This document shows, piece by piece, positions 33,163 to 41,372 of a DNA stretch of 64,000 bases. The notes under the pieces were generated by a model. It saw only the letters and a program-made list of their open reading frames with translations, had not been told where the DNA came from and ran no database searches. A program made the position numbers and the translations under genes. The stretch's first letter is position 1. The number at the start of each line of letters is the position of its first letter. This stretch comes from CAVTZP01 sp963739245 (lineage in GTDB: Bacteria; Chloroflexota; Dehalococcoidia; Dehalococcoidales; BS750m-G39), in assembly GCA_963739245.1 (NCBI GenBank), contig CAVTZP010000002.1, positions 1-64,000 on the forward strand. Direction: 5' to 3'.

Positions 33163-35616
33163 CTACGCCTTTCCCACCGCCTTAAGAACTTTGTCCGGTG
33201 TAACCGGGAAGCCATCGACCCATTTGCCGATAGCATTGTGGACAGCGGGGCTAATAAGCGCCGGTACCACGGTGGCAACGTCCTCACCGATACCAACGAG
33301 CCCATAGGGACCATAACCCATCCCGGTTTCGACGAGGATAGTATCTATATGTCCAATGTCAAGCATTGTCGGGACTTTGTAATTTAGAAGATTGCCGTTA
33401 AGCATGACACCCGTCACTGGGTCATGGACAACCTCCTCGCTTCGCCCCCTGCCCACCCCCATATAAGCTCCACCGTATTGCTGCCCTTCGCAACCCTCCC
33501 AGTTTATTACCTTGCCAACATCATTGACGGTAACTACCCGCACCACATCAACCTCACCAGTCTCAGTATCCACCTCGACTTCCATGAAATGTGCCTGCCG
33601 GCAGAAGCGGAGACGTGCCCCGGAGTAAGCCCCAACTTGCATTTGCCAAGCATATTCAAAGAGAGGCCAAGTAAAAGGATGCCTGACACCCTTCTCACCG
33701 GAGGGCACTGGCTCACCGCGAGGCGAGCCAATCGGGCCCATAGCACCAGAGGAACCAACAAATTCTGCCAGCGTCCTTCTATTTGACGGATTTGCCTTCT
33801 CGTAGATTACGCTCTCTTTGATGTCCAATTCTTCAGGTTTCTTTCCCGGGAAGGCAGGGGGAGCACTACCTAGTTGCGTCGCCCCCCTGGGACTGGTAGC
33901 GGCTTCAAGAATCTTTCGTTTCAGAAGTCGGGCCGCATTTCTGATGGCAAAGCCATTAACCGACATATTAGTCGACGAATCGGGGGCCATAGTGAAGAAA
34001 CCAGCATCAATTTGCGGTCGGTAATAAACATCTTCAAGGCGCATCCCCAGTTCATCAGCGGCAATCTGGCAATAAGCGGTCTCAGCATTAATTCCAACAT
34101 CGGCGCGACAGCCCAGGATAGTAGCCGTGCCGTCGTTACGCTCAATGCGTATCGCCATTTCACTCGACCCGGCTGAATCCTCCCACTCATGTGTCCAGGT
34201 AAAGCCAAGCCCATGCATCTTGCCGTTGGGAAGCCTCTTTGTTCCCGGGGCATGCCACTTCTTATCCCAACCTATGGCTGCCTTCCCCTTCTCTATGCAC
34301 TCCTTCAGGCTATCTCTAACCTTGAATCCCATCTCCGCCTTACGACTATTTAGCCATGTCATGTCGTGGCCATCAGCGCCGTCGTTTTTAAGTGCCACCT
34401 CTACCGGATCAAGCCCGAGCGCATCGGCGACATGATTAAATACCAGGGTAAGACTATGGCAATTTGAGTTTTGTTCGCAACGCGTTGGCACGGTTAGCCC
34501 TTTATTTATCCTCACTACCTCTGTCTTACCATATATGTTGTGAATCTTAGTGTTGTCATGAAAATGTCTGACAAAACCAAAAAACGGCAAAAGTTGGTTG
34601 GCAACCACCGATCTCCCCTTTACTGCGGTGATTGTCCCATCCAGTTTAGCCCCTACCTTAAAATAATATACCCCCTCATCCATCTCCCCACCATAGAAGT
34701 CTTCCCGCCGATTAAATATCCACTTAACTGGTCGGCCCGTTCTCTTAGCCAGGACGGCAGCACAATAGTGCCCCCCCATATTCCAGGGCATCTGACTCCA
34801 CCCACCAAAACTTGCCCCTTGATAAGGACAGTGGATCTGAATCTTATTCATGGGTATGCCACCAAACCAGGAAGCTATGACACGCTTGCATATATGTGGA
34901 CGCTGTTGCTTAAGCCAGACCTCCGGGCAGTCTCCATTCCATCGGAACACACCGCAAGGACGCTCTGGCCCAATCCAGGTATTAAGGCCCTGCCGGAAGT
35001 TGAATTCAATTATCTTATCCGCCTCGGCAAAACCTTTCTCCACATCGCCGTGCTCCTCCACATCTAAAACCTGGGGGTAAAGATTGCCATTAGGGTATGA
35101 CTCAGGGTCGGCTAAAGGAGCACCTGGCTGCAACGCCTCCTCCACATCTAGGACAAAGGGGCGTTCTTTCCATGCCACATCTATCAACTTCAGCGCCTGC
35201 TCAGCTATTTCCTCGCTATCAGCAGCGACAATAGCACCAACCTCCTCCCCCTGGAAGTGAGCTATCTTAGGCAGAACCGGCTCGGTTGATGGTTCATGCC
35301 CACCCAGGTCCGCCACCGGTGGTAGCTCCGGGTCGTCATACCTCAGTATAGCCCTTACCCCGGGCAACACCTCGGCCTTGCTGGTGTCCATGCTCTTTAT
35401 CTCGGCATGAGGGTAAGGAGAGGTAAGGAATCTGGCGTACAGCATCCCCGGCAGCTTCACATCCATGGTATATTTCGCCATTCCCGTCGCCTTCTCATAG
35501 CCATCTAAACGGCGGACACCGCGTTTCCCTATGCTGTTGTATTTCTCCAGGGGATACTTATCCGCCCTTAGATTATCAAACAGCTCTTGTATCTTTGACA
35601 TCTCATCGCTACCCAT
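33163..35616 (-). CDS. Molybdenum hydroxylase catalytic large subunit (4-hydroxybenzoyl-CoA reductase-like operon)
   Basis: The 817-residue product binds the molybdopterin cofactor. It shows KRGVRRLDGYEKATGMAKYTMD near the start, PYQGASFGGWSQMPW, the CRADVGINAETAYCQIAADELG segment and the C-terminal GPYGLVGIGEDVATVVPA block with the expected catalytic Glu. The usual RGFG arginine motif is replaced by TRCEQNSNCHS. ATG 35616 follows GGAGGT overlapping the small-subunit stop. The partner FAD subunit has the extra FeS loop known from 4-hydroxybenzoyl-CoA reductase, so reductive dehydroxylation of an aromatic acyl-CoA is a reasonable guess, not proven. Confidence 0.9.
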   Translation of the reverse strand: MGSDEMSKIQELFDNLRADKYPLEKYNSIGKRGVRRLDGYEKATGMAKYTMDVKLPGMLYARFLTSPYPHAEIKSMDTSKAEVLPGVRAILRYDDPELPPVADLGGHEPSTEPVLPKIAHFQGEEVGAIVAADSEEIAEQALKLIDVAWKERPFVLDVEEALQPGAPLADPESYPNGNLYPQVLDVEEHGDVEKGFAEADKIIEFNFRQGLNTWIGPERPCGVFRWNGDCPEVWLKQQRPHICKRVIASWFGGIPMNKIQIHCPYQGASFGGWSQMPWNMGGHYCAAVLAKRTGRPVKWIFNRREDFYGGEMDEGVYYFKVGAKLDGTITAVKGRSVVANQLLPFFGFVRHFHDNTKIHNIYGKTEVVRINKGLTVPTRCEQNSNCHSLTLVFNHVADALGLDPVEVALKNDGADGHDMTWLNSRKAEMGFKVRDSLKECIEKGKAAIGWDKKWHAPGTKRLPNGKMHGLGFTWTHEWEDSAGSSEMAIRIERNDGTATILGCRADVGINAETAYCQIAADELGMRLEDVYYRPQIDAGFFTMAPDSSTNMSVNGFAIRNAARLLKRKILEAATSPRGATQLGSAPPAFPGKKPEELDIKESVIYEKANPSNRRTLAEFVGSSGAMGPIGSPRGEPVPSGEKGVRHPFTWPLFEYAWQMQVGAYSGARLRFCRQAHFMEVEVDTETGEVDVVRVVTVNDVGKVINWEGCEGQQYGGAYMGVGRGRSEEVVHDPVTGVMLNGNLLNYKVPTMLDIGHIDTILVETGMGYGPYGLVGIGEDVATVVPALISPAVHNAIGKWVDGFPVTPDKVLKAVGKA

Positions 35617-35621
35617 ACTCT

Positions 35622-36125
35622 CTACCTCCGGGGCAAATTACTGGCCACTTCCAGCACAGCTAGGGTGTGTCGGGGATATGTGCCGCACCGACACAGATTG
35701 CCAACAAGGGCCTCCTCCACCTCTTCTTTTGTTGGATTGGGATTCTTGTCCAACAAAGCCTTCACCGTAACGATAAAACCCGGCGTACAGTAACCACACT
35801 GCATAGAGCTATGCTTGACATAGGCTTCGATAAGGGGATGGTTGGCTCTGGCAATCCCCTCTATAGTCTCTATGGTTTTGCCATCACACTCTATAGCCAG
35901 TGTCATACAGGAGAGGATTGGCCTCCCGTCCAGAATCACAGCACAAGCACCACAGGCTCCCTCATTGCAAAGCTCTTTAGTTCCGGTCAACCCAAGCTCA
36001 TTATGAAGCACGTACTGCAGGGTCCAGTTCGACTTGACCCTCACTTCATATAAATCCCCGTTCACCGCAAATTTTATTTCTTCCTCGGCTATTGGAACTT
36101 TCTTGGCTGGTGGCGACATACCCAA
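35622..36125 (-). CDS. Molybdenum hydroxylase [2Fe-2S] small subunit
   Basis: The 167-residue product carries both [2Fe-2S] sites intact: CNEGACGACAV plus SC in the ferredoxin domain, and CGYCTPGF plus GNLCRC in the helical domain. This contrasts with the altered copy at 23.4 kb. Start is TTG 36125 (5 bases after AAGGAG) or ATG 36119. It is the first gene of a four- or five-gene minus-strand operon: small subunit, large subunit, FAD/GltD fusion, alcohol dehydrogenase, and perhaps the binding protein. Confidence 0.93.
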   Translation of the reverse strand: MGMSPPAKKVPIAEEEIKFAVNGDLYEVRVKSNWTLQYVLHNELGLTGTKELCNEGACGACAVILDGRPILSCMTLAIECDGKTIETIEGIARANHPLIEAYVKHSSMQCGYCTPGFIVTVKALLDKNPNPTKEEVEEALVGNLCRCGTYPRHTLAVLEVASNLPRR

Positions 36126-36144
36126 ATATTCTCCTTTCTGGCGT

Positions 36145-36166
36145 CTAGATATATACTAGATATATA
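36145..36166. repeat. Tandem 11-base duplication in a divergent promoter region
   Basis: CTAGATATATA occurs twice without a gap (36145-36155 and 36156-36166), between the divergent molybdenum hydroxylase and CoA-ligase genes. A TATAAT hexamer for the plus strand overlaps its right edge (36163-36168). It may be a pair of operator half-sites or a promoter duplication. No -35 of good quality is seen 17 bases upstream. Confidence 0.5.
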
Positions 36167-36244
36167 ATGGTATTTCGGTGTATTATAGCACAGGCGGACA
36201 AGGAGAAAAGACCTGACAAGAGAATATCTGAGGGAGTTATAGTT

Positions 36245-37570
36245 ATGAGTTCGGAAAAGTACTGGAATCCAATTCTGGAAACACTACCCCGTGAGAAACT
36301 TCAGCAATTGCAGCTAAAGAAGTTTCAGGAAATATTCAAGTGGGCTTATGAGCACTCCAAGTTCTATCATAAACTATATAGCGAAGCCGGCATAGAACCT
36401 GGCGACATCAGGACGTTTGATGATATACCAAAGGTGCCCAAGATAGAAAAGGCCATGATGAGAGGCATTCAGGGCAAGGACCCCTTTCCCTACGGGGACA
36501 TCCTGTGCGTGCCCTTAGAGCAGGTAACGGAATACCGCCAGACCAGCGGCACGACGGGACAGCCGGTATATCAGGCTGATACGTGGCAGGACTGGGAGGG
36601 CGGCGTTGAAGCCTATTGCTATGCATTATACGCCCAGGGATATCGCGATAGCGACCGCGTGTTCGTACCCTTTGGCTACAACATATTTATCGCCTTCTGG
36701 GTATATCATTATGCGGCGGAGAAACTGGGCTGTGAGGTAATCCCCGGCGGGGTCTTAAATACCGAGGCGCGAATATTAAAGATGCAGGAGCTAAGAGCCA
36801 CGGGGATGGGAGCCACGCCAACCTACGTGCTCGGTATGGCCGAGACCGCCAGAAAAATGGGTATAAACCCGCCCAAGGATTTATTTATCCGGAAAATCAC
36901 CGTCGCCGGAGAGCCGGGAGGCAGTGTTCCGGCAACCAGGAAAAGAATGGAGGATGCCTGGGGAGCCAAGGTCTACGACCAGGCAGGCAGCACGGAAATG
37001 GGCCACTGGGGCTGGGAATGCCAGTATCAATGCGGGCTGCATGTCAATGAGGCTTTCTACCTTATGGAGATAGAAGATGTTGATACCGGTGAAATTATCA
37101 CCGAGCCCGGCAGGAGGGGCAAGATGGTTGTCACTACCTTTCACCGTCTGGCTCAGCCATGCATCAGGTTCGATGCTAAGGATATAGTTGAGTGGAGCCC
37201 GATAGACAGGTGCGAATGTGGCCGAACCTTCCACCTTCTTCGGGGTGGTGTTACGGGACGGGCGGATGACATTACCAAGGTGAAAGGGGTGCTCTTGGCT
37301 CCGGCTTCCATTGAGGAGGTGGTCAGAAGCATCCCCGAGCTCGGCAACGAGTATGAGGTGACGGTAATTAAAAAGGGCGATATAGACGATATTACATTAA
37401 AAGTTGAGTTAATGCCGGGGCAAGAGGGTAATGTTGACGCCATCAGGCCTAAGCTGGTTGACCAACTCCGGCTAAAGACCAATTTAGGGTATAACCTGGA
37501 GTTTCTTCAGCATGGCGCTTTACCCAGGTATGATACTAAGGCAAAAAGGTTTAAGGACCTGAGACATTAA
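36245..37570 (+). CDS. Phenylacetate-CoA ligase-type aryl-CoA ligase
   Basis: The product (441 residues from ATG 36245, behind GAGGGAG) is an ANL-superfamily adenylate-forming enzyme that would activate a carboxylic acid to its CoA thioester. Motifs are TSGTTGQPVYQ (about residues 95-105), YDQAGSTEMGHWGWEC and the C-terminal GRADDITKVKGVLLAPASIEE. The length matches PaaK. The neighbours (4-hydroxybenzoyl-CoA-reductase-like operon, gamma-CA-like protein of the PaaY type) point to an aromatic acid, but the exact acid cannot be read from sequence. Confidence 0.9.
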   Translation: MSSEKYWNPILETLPREKLQQLQLKKFQEIFKWAYEHSKFYHKLYSEAGIEPGDIRTFDDIPKVPKIEKAMMRGIQGKDPFPYGDILCVPLEQVTEYRQTSGTTGQPVYQADTWQDWEGGVEAYCYALYAQGYRDSDRVFVPFGYNIFIAFWVYHYAAEKLGCEVIPGGVLNTEARILKMQELRATGMGATPTYVLGMAETARKMGINPPKDLFIRKITVAGEPGGSVPATRKRMEDAWGAKVYDQAGSTEMGHWGWECQYQCGLHVNEAFYLMEIEDVDTGEIITEPGRRGKMVVTTFHRLAQPCIRFDAKDIVEWSPIDRCECGRTFHLLRGGVTGRADDITKVKGVLLAPASIEEVVRSIPELGNEYEVTVIKKGDIDDITLKVELMPGQEGNVDAIRPKLVDQLRLKTNLGYNLEFLQHGALPRYDTKAKRFKDLRH

Positions 37571-37581
37571 GGAGTAATAAG

Positions 37582-37761
37582 TTGGTTAAAGAATATAAAA
37601 TAGGGGATATGGCGGAAAAGATACAGTTACTAAAACAGACCGCCACCGAGCTAAAGCGTATCTCCGGGGGAATTCAGGCAGTAGACCGGAATGTTGACCG
37701 TATCCAGGCAAATATCAAGATGCTGGAGATAAGCATCAGTGACGTTGTCGGTCTCCTTTAA
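37582..37761 (+). CDS. Small predicted helical protein downstream of the CoA ligase
   Basis: TTG 37582 with GGAG 7 bases upstream opens a 59-residue frame ending at TAA 37761, only 11 bases after the ligase stop. The protein starts MVKEYKIGDMAEKIQLLKQ and continues with heptad-like hydrophobic spacing (DRNVDRIQANIKMLEISIS), which suggests a coiled coil. I recognise no family. The ribosome-binding site and operon position support a real gene. Confidence 0.6.
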   Translation: MVKEYKIGDMAEKIQLLKQTATELKRISGGIQAVDRNVDRIQANIKMLEISISDVVGLL

Positions 37762-37775
37762 GAGGAGATTGACGG

Positions 37776-38303
37776 CTATAGCCCCCCTTGCTCTTTATAG
37801 CGCTTAACCAATTTAGCATAAATTTGAGGGGCTTCTTTTATCCAGAATGATTGTTTTGCTGAAACCCGCCCTTTGATTTTCCCCGGAACGCCGACAACGA
37901 GTGAGTTGTCGGGAATCTTCATCCCCTCGCTGACCAGGCAGCCAGCCCCAATGATACAAAAGTTGCCAATCTCAACCTCATGGAGGATGGTGGCGTTCAT
38001 GCCGATGAGAACATTATTCCCGATTTTACGGCAGTTAATCACTGCCCCATGACCGAGGTGCACATCATTCCCGATGGTGACATCCTTTATATCAGAGTGG
38101 GGTGAACCGGAATGAATAACGCAGTTATCCTCTATAGCGGTATTTTTGCCAATTGTTATCTTGCCAAAGTCACCACGAATTACCGCTCCCGGCCAGACAC
38201 TGGAGTTTTCCCCGATTTCAACATCACCGATAATATGTGCCGCCTCGCTGACCAGGGCTGATTTGGCTATCTTGGGCGTCTTACCCTCAAAGGCTTTAAT
38301 CAA
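37776..38303 (-). CDS. Gamma-class carbonic anhydrase-like hexapeptide-repeat protein
   Basis: The 175-residue product is a left-handed beta-helix protein with repeated I/V-G-x-N type hexapeptides. The three metal-binding histidines of the gamma-CA family are present: His in NCVIHSG and two in GNDVHLGHGAVI. Related proteins are called YrdA, CaiE or PaaY; PaaY is a thioesterase in phenylacetate degradation, which suits the neighbouring CoA ligase. It converges with the upstream gene across a weak 6-pair stem at 37753-37769. Confidence 0.88.
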   Translation of the reverse strand: MIKAFEGKTPKIAKSALVSEAAHIIGDVEIGENSSVWPGAVIRGDFGKITIGKNTAIEDNCVIHSGSPHSDIKDVTIGNDVHLGHGAVINCRKIGNNVLIGMNATILHEVEIGNFCIIGAGCLVSEGMKIPDNSLVVGVPGKIKGRVSAKQSFWIKEAPQIYAKLVKRYKEQGGL

Positions 38304-38378
38304 TTAAAATCTCCTTTACTCGGTAATATTTTTAACTTATACTCCTTGAAGGATGTTGTGTCAAATAGGAGGGTATTG

Positions 38379-38636
38379 ATGTCTGAGGTGATAGCCAGGG
38401 TAATATCCCAAAAGGGGACTTGTGCTGGTGGGCACAAGGTCGGCGATGAGTTTATCATCGGGGAAAAGGCTCCACCCAACCTGTGTGCTTGGGCGTTTCA
38501 CTCCCTGTTTCCCTTCGTTGCCGTGCTGCAACTTGGCGGCTCATTCCCCTGGGAGGAGGACCCAAACAAGGCTGCTGTTGCCTGCCCTGACCCGGCAAAT
38601 CCGGTGGTGTTTGAATTAAGGTGCACCCGGCCTTAG
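38379..38636 (+). CDS. TIGR04076-family protein
   Basis: The product (85 residues from ATG 38379, behind TAGGAGGG; the frame extends to 38346) shows the pattern of the small TIGR04076 family: IARVISQKGTCAGGHKVGDEF near the start, and conserved Cys residues in NLCAWAF, VACPDP and ELRCTRP. The four or more conserved cysteines suggest metal or cluster binding. Its function is unknown. It stands alone, with a short stem (38650-38664) after it. Confidence 0.75.
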   Translation: MSEVIARVISQKGTCAGGHKVGDEFIIGEKAPPNLCAWAFHSLFPFVAVLQLGGSFPWEEDPNKAAVACPDPANPVVFELRCTRP

Positions 38637-38669
38637 TCAGAGGGCACTCTCCGGCCCATTCGGAGCCGG

Positions 38670-38698
38670 TTACAATCCAGGGCAAAAAGGTCTATAAT
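38670..38698 (+). promoter_or_regulatory. Promoter of cobTSU
   Basis: TTACAA (38670-38675), a 17-base spacer and TATAAT (38693-38698) lie 39 bases before the cobT GTG. The leader is too short to hold a cobalamin riboswitch, so this operon is not obviously B12-controlled. Confidence 0.7.
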
Positions 38699-38737
38699 AG
38701 CCACGAATTAAGTACTGGCTTGTTTAAAGGAGCATAG

Positions 38738-39799
38738 GTGGCAGAACTCTTGTCCAATACTATCAAAATGCTCAAGCCTCTGGATAAGGGGGCAATGGAC
38801 AGCGCCCGCGCCAGGCAAGACACCCTGACCAAGCCGCAGGGCAGTCTGGGCCGGCTGGAGGAGCTGTCCATCAAGCTGGCGGGCATTCAGGGTAAACCTA
38901 TCCCCCAAATCAGACATAAGGTCATTTTTACCCTGGCTGGCGACCATGGGGTTGTGGCGGAAGGGGTAAGTGCCTACCCACAGGAGGTTACCGCCCAAAT
39001 GATTTATAACTTTTTGAGGGGCGGGGCGGGGATAAATGTGCTGGCTCGCCAGGTTGGGGCAAGGGTTGTCGTCGTTGACATGGGGGTGGCAGCTAAGCTT
39101 GAGCCGCACCCCCAGCTTATATCCAGGAAGATTGCCCCCGGCACCCGGGATATGTTTTTACGCCCAGCGATGACTCAAGAGCAGGCAGTGAGGGCAATAG
39201 AGGCCGGGATTGAGTTGGTGGGAGGTGAGGTGACCAAGGGTCTTGATATCGTTGGCACCGGTGATATGGGCATCGGCAATACCACTGCCAGCAGCGCTAT
39301 CTGCGCGGTGATGACGGGGAAATCGGTAGCCGAGGTGGTGGGCAGGGGCACGGGGATAGACGATAGGCAGCTCAAGCACAAGGTGGATGTGATAAGCCAG
39401 GCCCTAGCCGTGAACCGCCCCGACCCTAAAAAGCCCTTAGATGTGCTGGCCAAGGTGGGAGGCTTTGAGATTGGCGGGCTGGTGGGGGTGATGCTGGCCG
39501 CGGCTGCTTACCGCATACCGATAGTTTTAGACGGCTTTATCTCCGGGGCCGCCGCCCTTATCGCAGTGGCGATGGCACCTAAACTTAAGGATTTTCTTAT
39601 CGCTGCCCATGTCTCGGCAGAACCCGGGCATAAGGTGGTGCTCAGGCACCTGAGGCTTAAGCCGCTGCTTAATCTGGGTATGCGCTTGGGTGAAGGCAGC
39701 GGTGCTGTCCTGGGAATATTTCTGGCTGAGGCCGCCGCCAGGATTCTGGCTGAGATGTCAACCTTCGCTGAAGCCGGAGTATCAGAAAAGGAGAAATAA
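38738..39799 (+). CDS. cobT: Nicotinate-nucleotide--dimethylbenzimidazole phosphoribosyltransferase
   Basis: CobT makes alpha-ribazole phosphate from the lower base and nicotinate mononucleotide. The 353-residue product has KPQGSLGRLEELS near the N-terminus, TLAGDHGVVAEGVSAYPQEVT, the GTGDMGIGNTT block, and the catalytic-Glu region near the C-terminus (LGEGSGA). It starts at GTG 38738 behind AAGGAG. cobS starts directly after its stop. Confidence 0.96.
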   Translation: MAELLSNTIKMLKPLDKGAMDSARARQDTLTKPQGSLGRLEELSIKLAGIQGKPIPQIRHKVIFTLAGDHGVVAEGVSAYPQEVTAQMIYNFLRGGAGINVLARQVGARVVVVDMGVAAKLEPHPQLISRKIAPGTRDMFLRPAMTQEQAVRAIEAGIELVGGEVTKGLDIVGTGDMGIGNTTASSAICAVMTGKSVAEVVGRGTGIDDRQLKHKVDVISQALAVNRPDPKKPLDVLAKVGGFEIGGLVGVMLAAAAYRIPIVLDGFISGAAALIAVAMAPKLKDFLIAAHVSAEPGHKVVLRHLRLKPLLNLGMRLGEGSGAVLGIFLAEAAARILAEMSTFAEAGVSEKEK

Positions 39800-40567
39800 T
39801 TGGGGTTCTTGGCGGCGCTAAGATTTTTAACCATTATACCCTTGCCCGGGCGGCGCGAGATTAGCCCCGAGGAAGTGGGACGCTCCATTGTTTACTTCCC
39901 CTTGGTCGGGGTTATCATTGGACTCATTCTGGCTGGCTTGAACTGGCTACTCGGTCTTGGCCTGCCTTCAGCATTAGTTAATGTACTGCTGGTCGTTTCC
40001 CTGGTAGTAATCAGCGGCGGTCTGCACCTTGACGGTTTCGTTGATACCTGCGACGGCATGGTTGGACACAAGACAGTGGCGCAGAGATTGCGGGTGATGA
40101 AAGATAGCCGTGCTGGTGCCTTTGGCATAATCGGCGTCTCCTGCCTCTTGCTGGTGAAATATGTCTCACTAAATAGTGTGCCGGCTTGCTGGCTGATGCC
40201 AACCCTGGTGCTTATGGCGGTGGTAAGTCGCTGGGCAATGGTCTACGCTGTCTTTGCCTATCCCTATGCCAAACCATCAGGGCTGGGAAGGGTATTTAAG
40301 CAGGGGACAAATCGGACAAGGTTTATCGTAGCAACAGTGGTTGCTTTAGTGGTGGCAGTGATTCTGGCACAACTCGCTGGTTTGGTTATAATGTTTAGTA
40401 CCTGGGTTATAGTCATGGCTACGGCTTTCTATCTCAAGGGCAGGTTTGGCGGGCTCACCGGTGACACCTATGGGGCAATAAATGAGATAGCTGAGGTCTC
40501 AGTCCTTATTCTGGTTTGTCTGCTGGCTCACTTCCAGTGGCCAGGTGGAAATATCTTTTGGGGATAA
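39800..40567 (+). CDS. cobS: Adenosylcobinamide-GDP ribazoletransferase (cobalamin synthase)
   Basis: CobS joins adenosylcobinamide-GDP to alpha-ribazole (phosphate) in the membrane. The 255-residue product is strongly hydrophobic with several membrane segments and the family motif GGLHLDGFVDTCDGM (about residues 73-87). It also has KDSRAGAFGIIG and GRFGGLTGDTYGA. TTG 39800 is the first codon after the cobT stop; the protein begins MGFLAALRFLTIIPLP, as is usual for CobS. Confidence 0.95.
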   Translation: MGFLAALRFLTIIPLPGRREISPEEVGRSIVYFPLVGVIIGLILAGLNWLLGLGLPSALVNVLLVVSLVVISGGLHLDGFVDTCDGMVGHKTVAQRLRVMKDSRAGAFGIIGVSCLLLVKYVSLNSVPACWLMPTLVLMAVVSRWAMVYAVFAYPYAKPSGLGRVFKQGTNRTRFIVATVVALVVAVILAQLAGLVIMFSTWVIVMATAFYLKGRFGGLTGDTYGAINEIAEVSVLILVCLLAHFQWPGGNIFWG

Positions 40568-40573
40568 GGGGGA

Positions 40574-41140
40574 GTGAAAGCACTAACCATTCTGATAATT
40601 GGCGGTGCCGGTAGTGGCAAAAGCCATTTTGCCGAGGAGCTTGCCCTGAAGCTGGGTGGGGCAGTCCTCTTTGTAGCGACGGCAGTGGCTGGCGATGAGG
40701 AGATGCGTCAGCGCATTGACCAGCATCGGAGAAAAAGACCACCAGCCTGGAGTACCCTCGAGGTCACCACCTTGGTGGGTAAAAGGATTCTGGAGAAGCT
40801 CGGCAGTGCTCAGGTAGTGATTGTTGATTGCGTCACGCTTCTGGCTAACAATATCTTCAGCCAATATAGCGACCAGACTGGTGAGCCGATTGACGTTCCC
40901 CTTATCAAGAAAAGGCTTACCGCGGAAATAGACGAGCTAATTGAGTGCACGGCGCAGGTTGATGCCAGCTTCATTATTGTTACCAATGAGGTTGGGCTGG
41001 GCGTGGTGCCACCGAGTCGGCTGGGCCGGTTATACCGTGATTTGCTGGCTGGAGCCAACCAGATGCTGGCACAGGCGGCTGATGAGGTCTACCTGATGGT
41101 TGCCGGCCTACCGATACCAATAAAACCAGCCAAGAAGTAG
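40574..41140 (+). CDS. cobU: Adenosylcobinamide kinase / adenosylcobinamide-phosphate guanylyltransferase
   Basis: CobU phosphorylates adenosylcobinamide and transfers GMP to it, supplying the CobS substrate. The 188-residue product has the P-loop IGGAGSGKSHFAEELA (about residues 7-22), the HRRKRPPAWSTLE segment with the guanylylated-His region, and VTNEVGLGVVPPSRLGR. It starts at GTG 40574 behind AGGGGGA. With cobT and cobS it completes nucleotide-loop assembly, which fits salvage of corrinoids. Confidence 0.95.
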   Translation: MKALTILIIGGAGSGKSHFAEELALKLGGAVLFVATAVAGDEEMRQRIDQHRRKRPPAWSTLEVTTLVGKRILEKLGSAQVVIVDCVTLLANNIFSQYSDQTGEPIDVPLIKKRLTAEIDELIECTAQVDASFIIVTNEVGLGVVPPSRLGRLYRDLLAGANQMLAQAADEVYLMVAGLPIPIKPAKK

Positions 41141-41171
41141 CTCTAATCTGTTCTCATCTATATTCAGCAAA

Positions 41172-41200
41172 TTGCGAACGAGACCCTCTATTGCTATAAT
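41172..41200 (+). promoter_or_regulatory. Promoter of tRNA-Ala
   Basis: TTGCGA (41172-41177), a 17-base spacer and TATAAT (41195-41200) end 12 bases before tRNA-Ala. Confidence 0.65.
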
Positions 41201-41212
41201 ATCTCTGATTAT

Positions 41213-41285
41213 GGGGCCGTAGTTCAGTTGGGAGAACGCCTGATTTGCATTCAGGAGGTAAGGGGTTCGAATCCCCTCGGCTCCA
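41213..41285 (+). tRNA. tRNA-Ala (anticodon TGC)
   Basis: Acceptor GGGGCCG/CGGCTCC (with a G-U pair), anticodon stem CCTGA/TCAGG with loop TTTGCAT (TGC), T loop TTCGAAT. An encoded CCA follows at 41286-41288. It is a lone gene with its own promoter. Confidence 0.95.
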
Positions 41286-41372
41286 CCAAAAGGGTAAGAG
41301 ATTTATCGGTACTTTTATAAGCGGGCTAGACTCGCGGCTTTACAACCTATATAATGGCCTTAGAGCAAGAAA

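Noticed and set aside
36145..36166. CRISPR-like repeats here or at 59819-59996
   Set aside because: The copies are adjacent without spacers and only two each; no cas genes are in the window.
37753..37769. Intrinsic terminator after the 59-residue ORF
   Set aside because: There are only six pairs (TCTCCT/AGGAGA) and no T run on either side.
38637..38737. Cobalamin riboswitch before cobT
   Set aside because: The gap is only about 100 bases and holds a promoter; there is no room for the B12-box structure.
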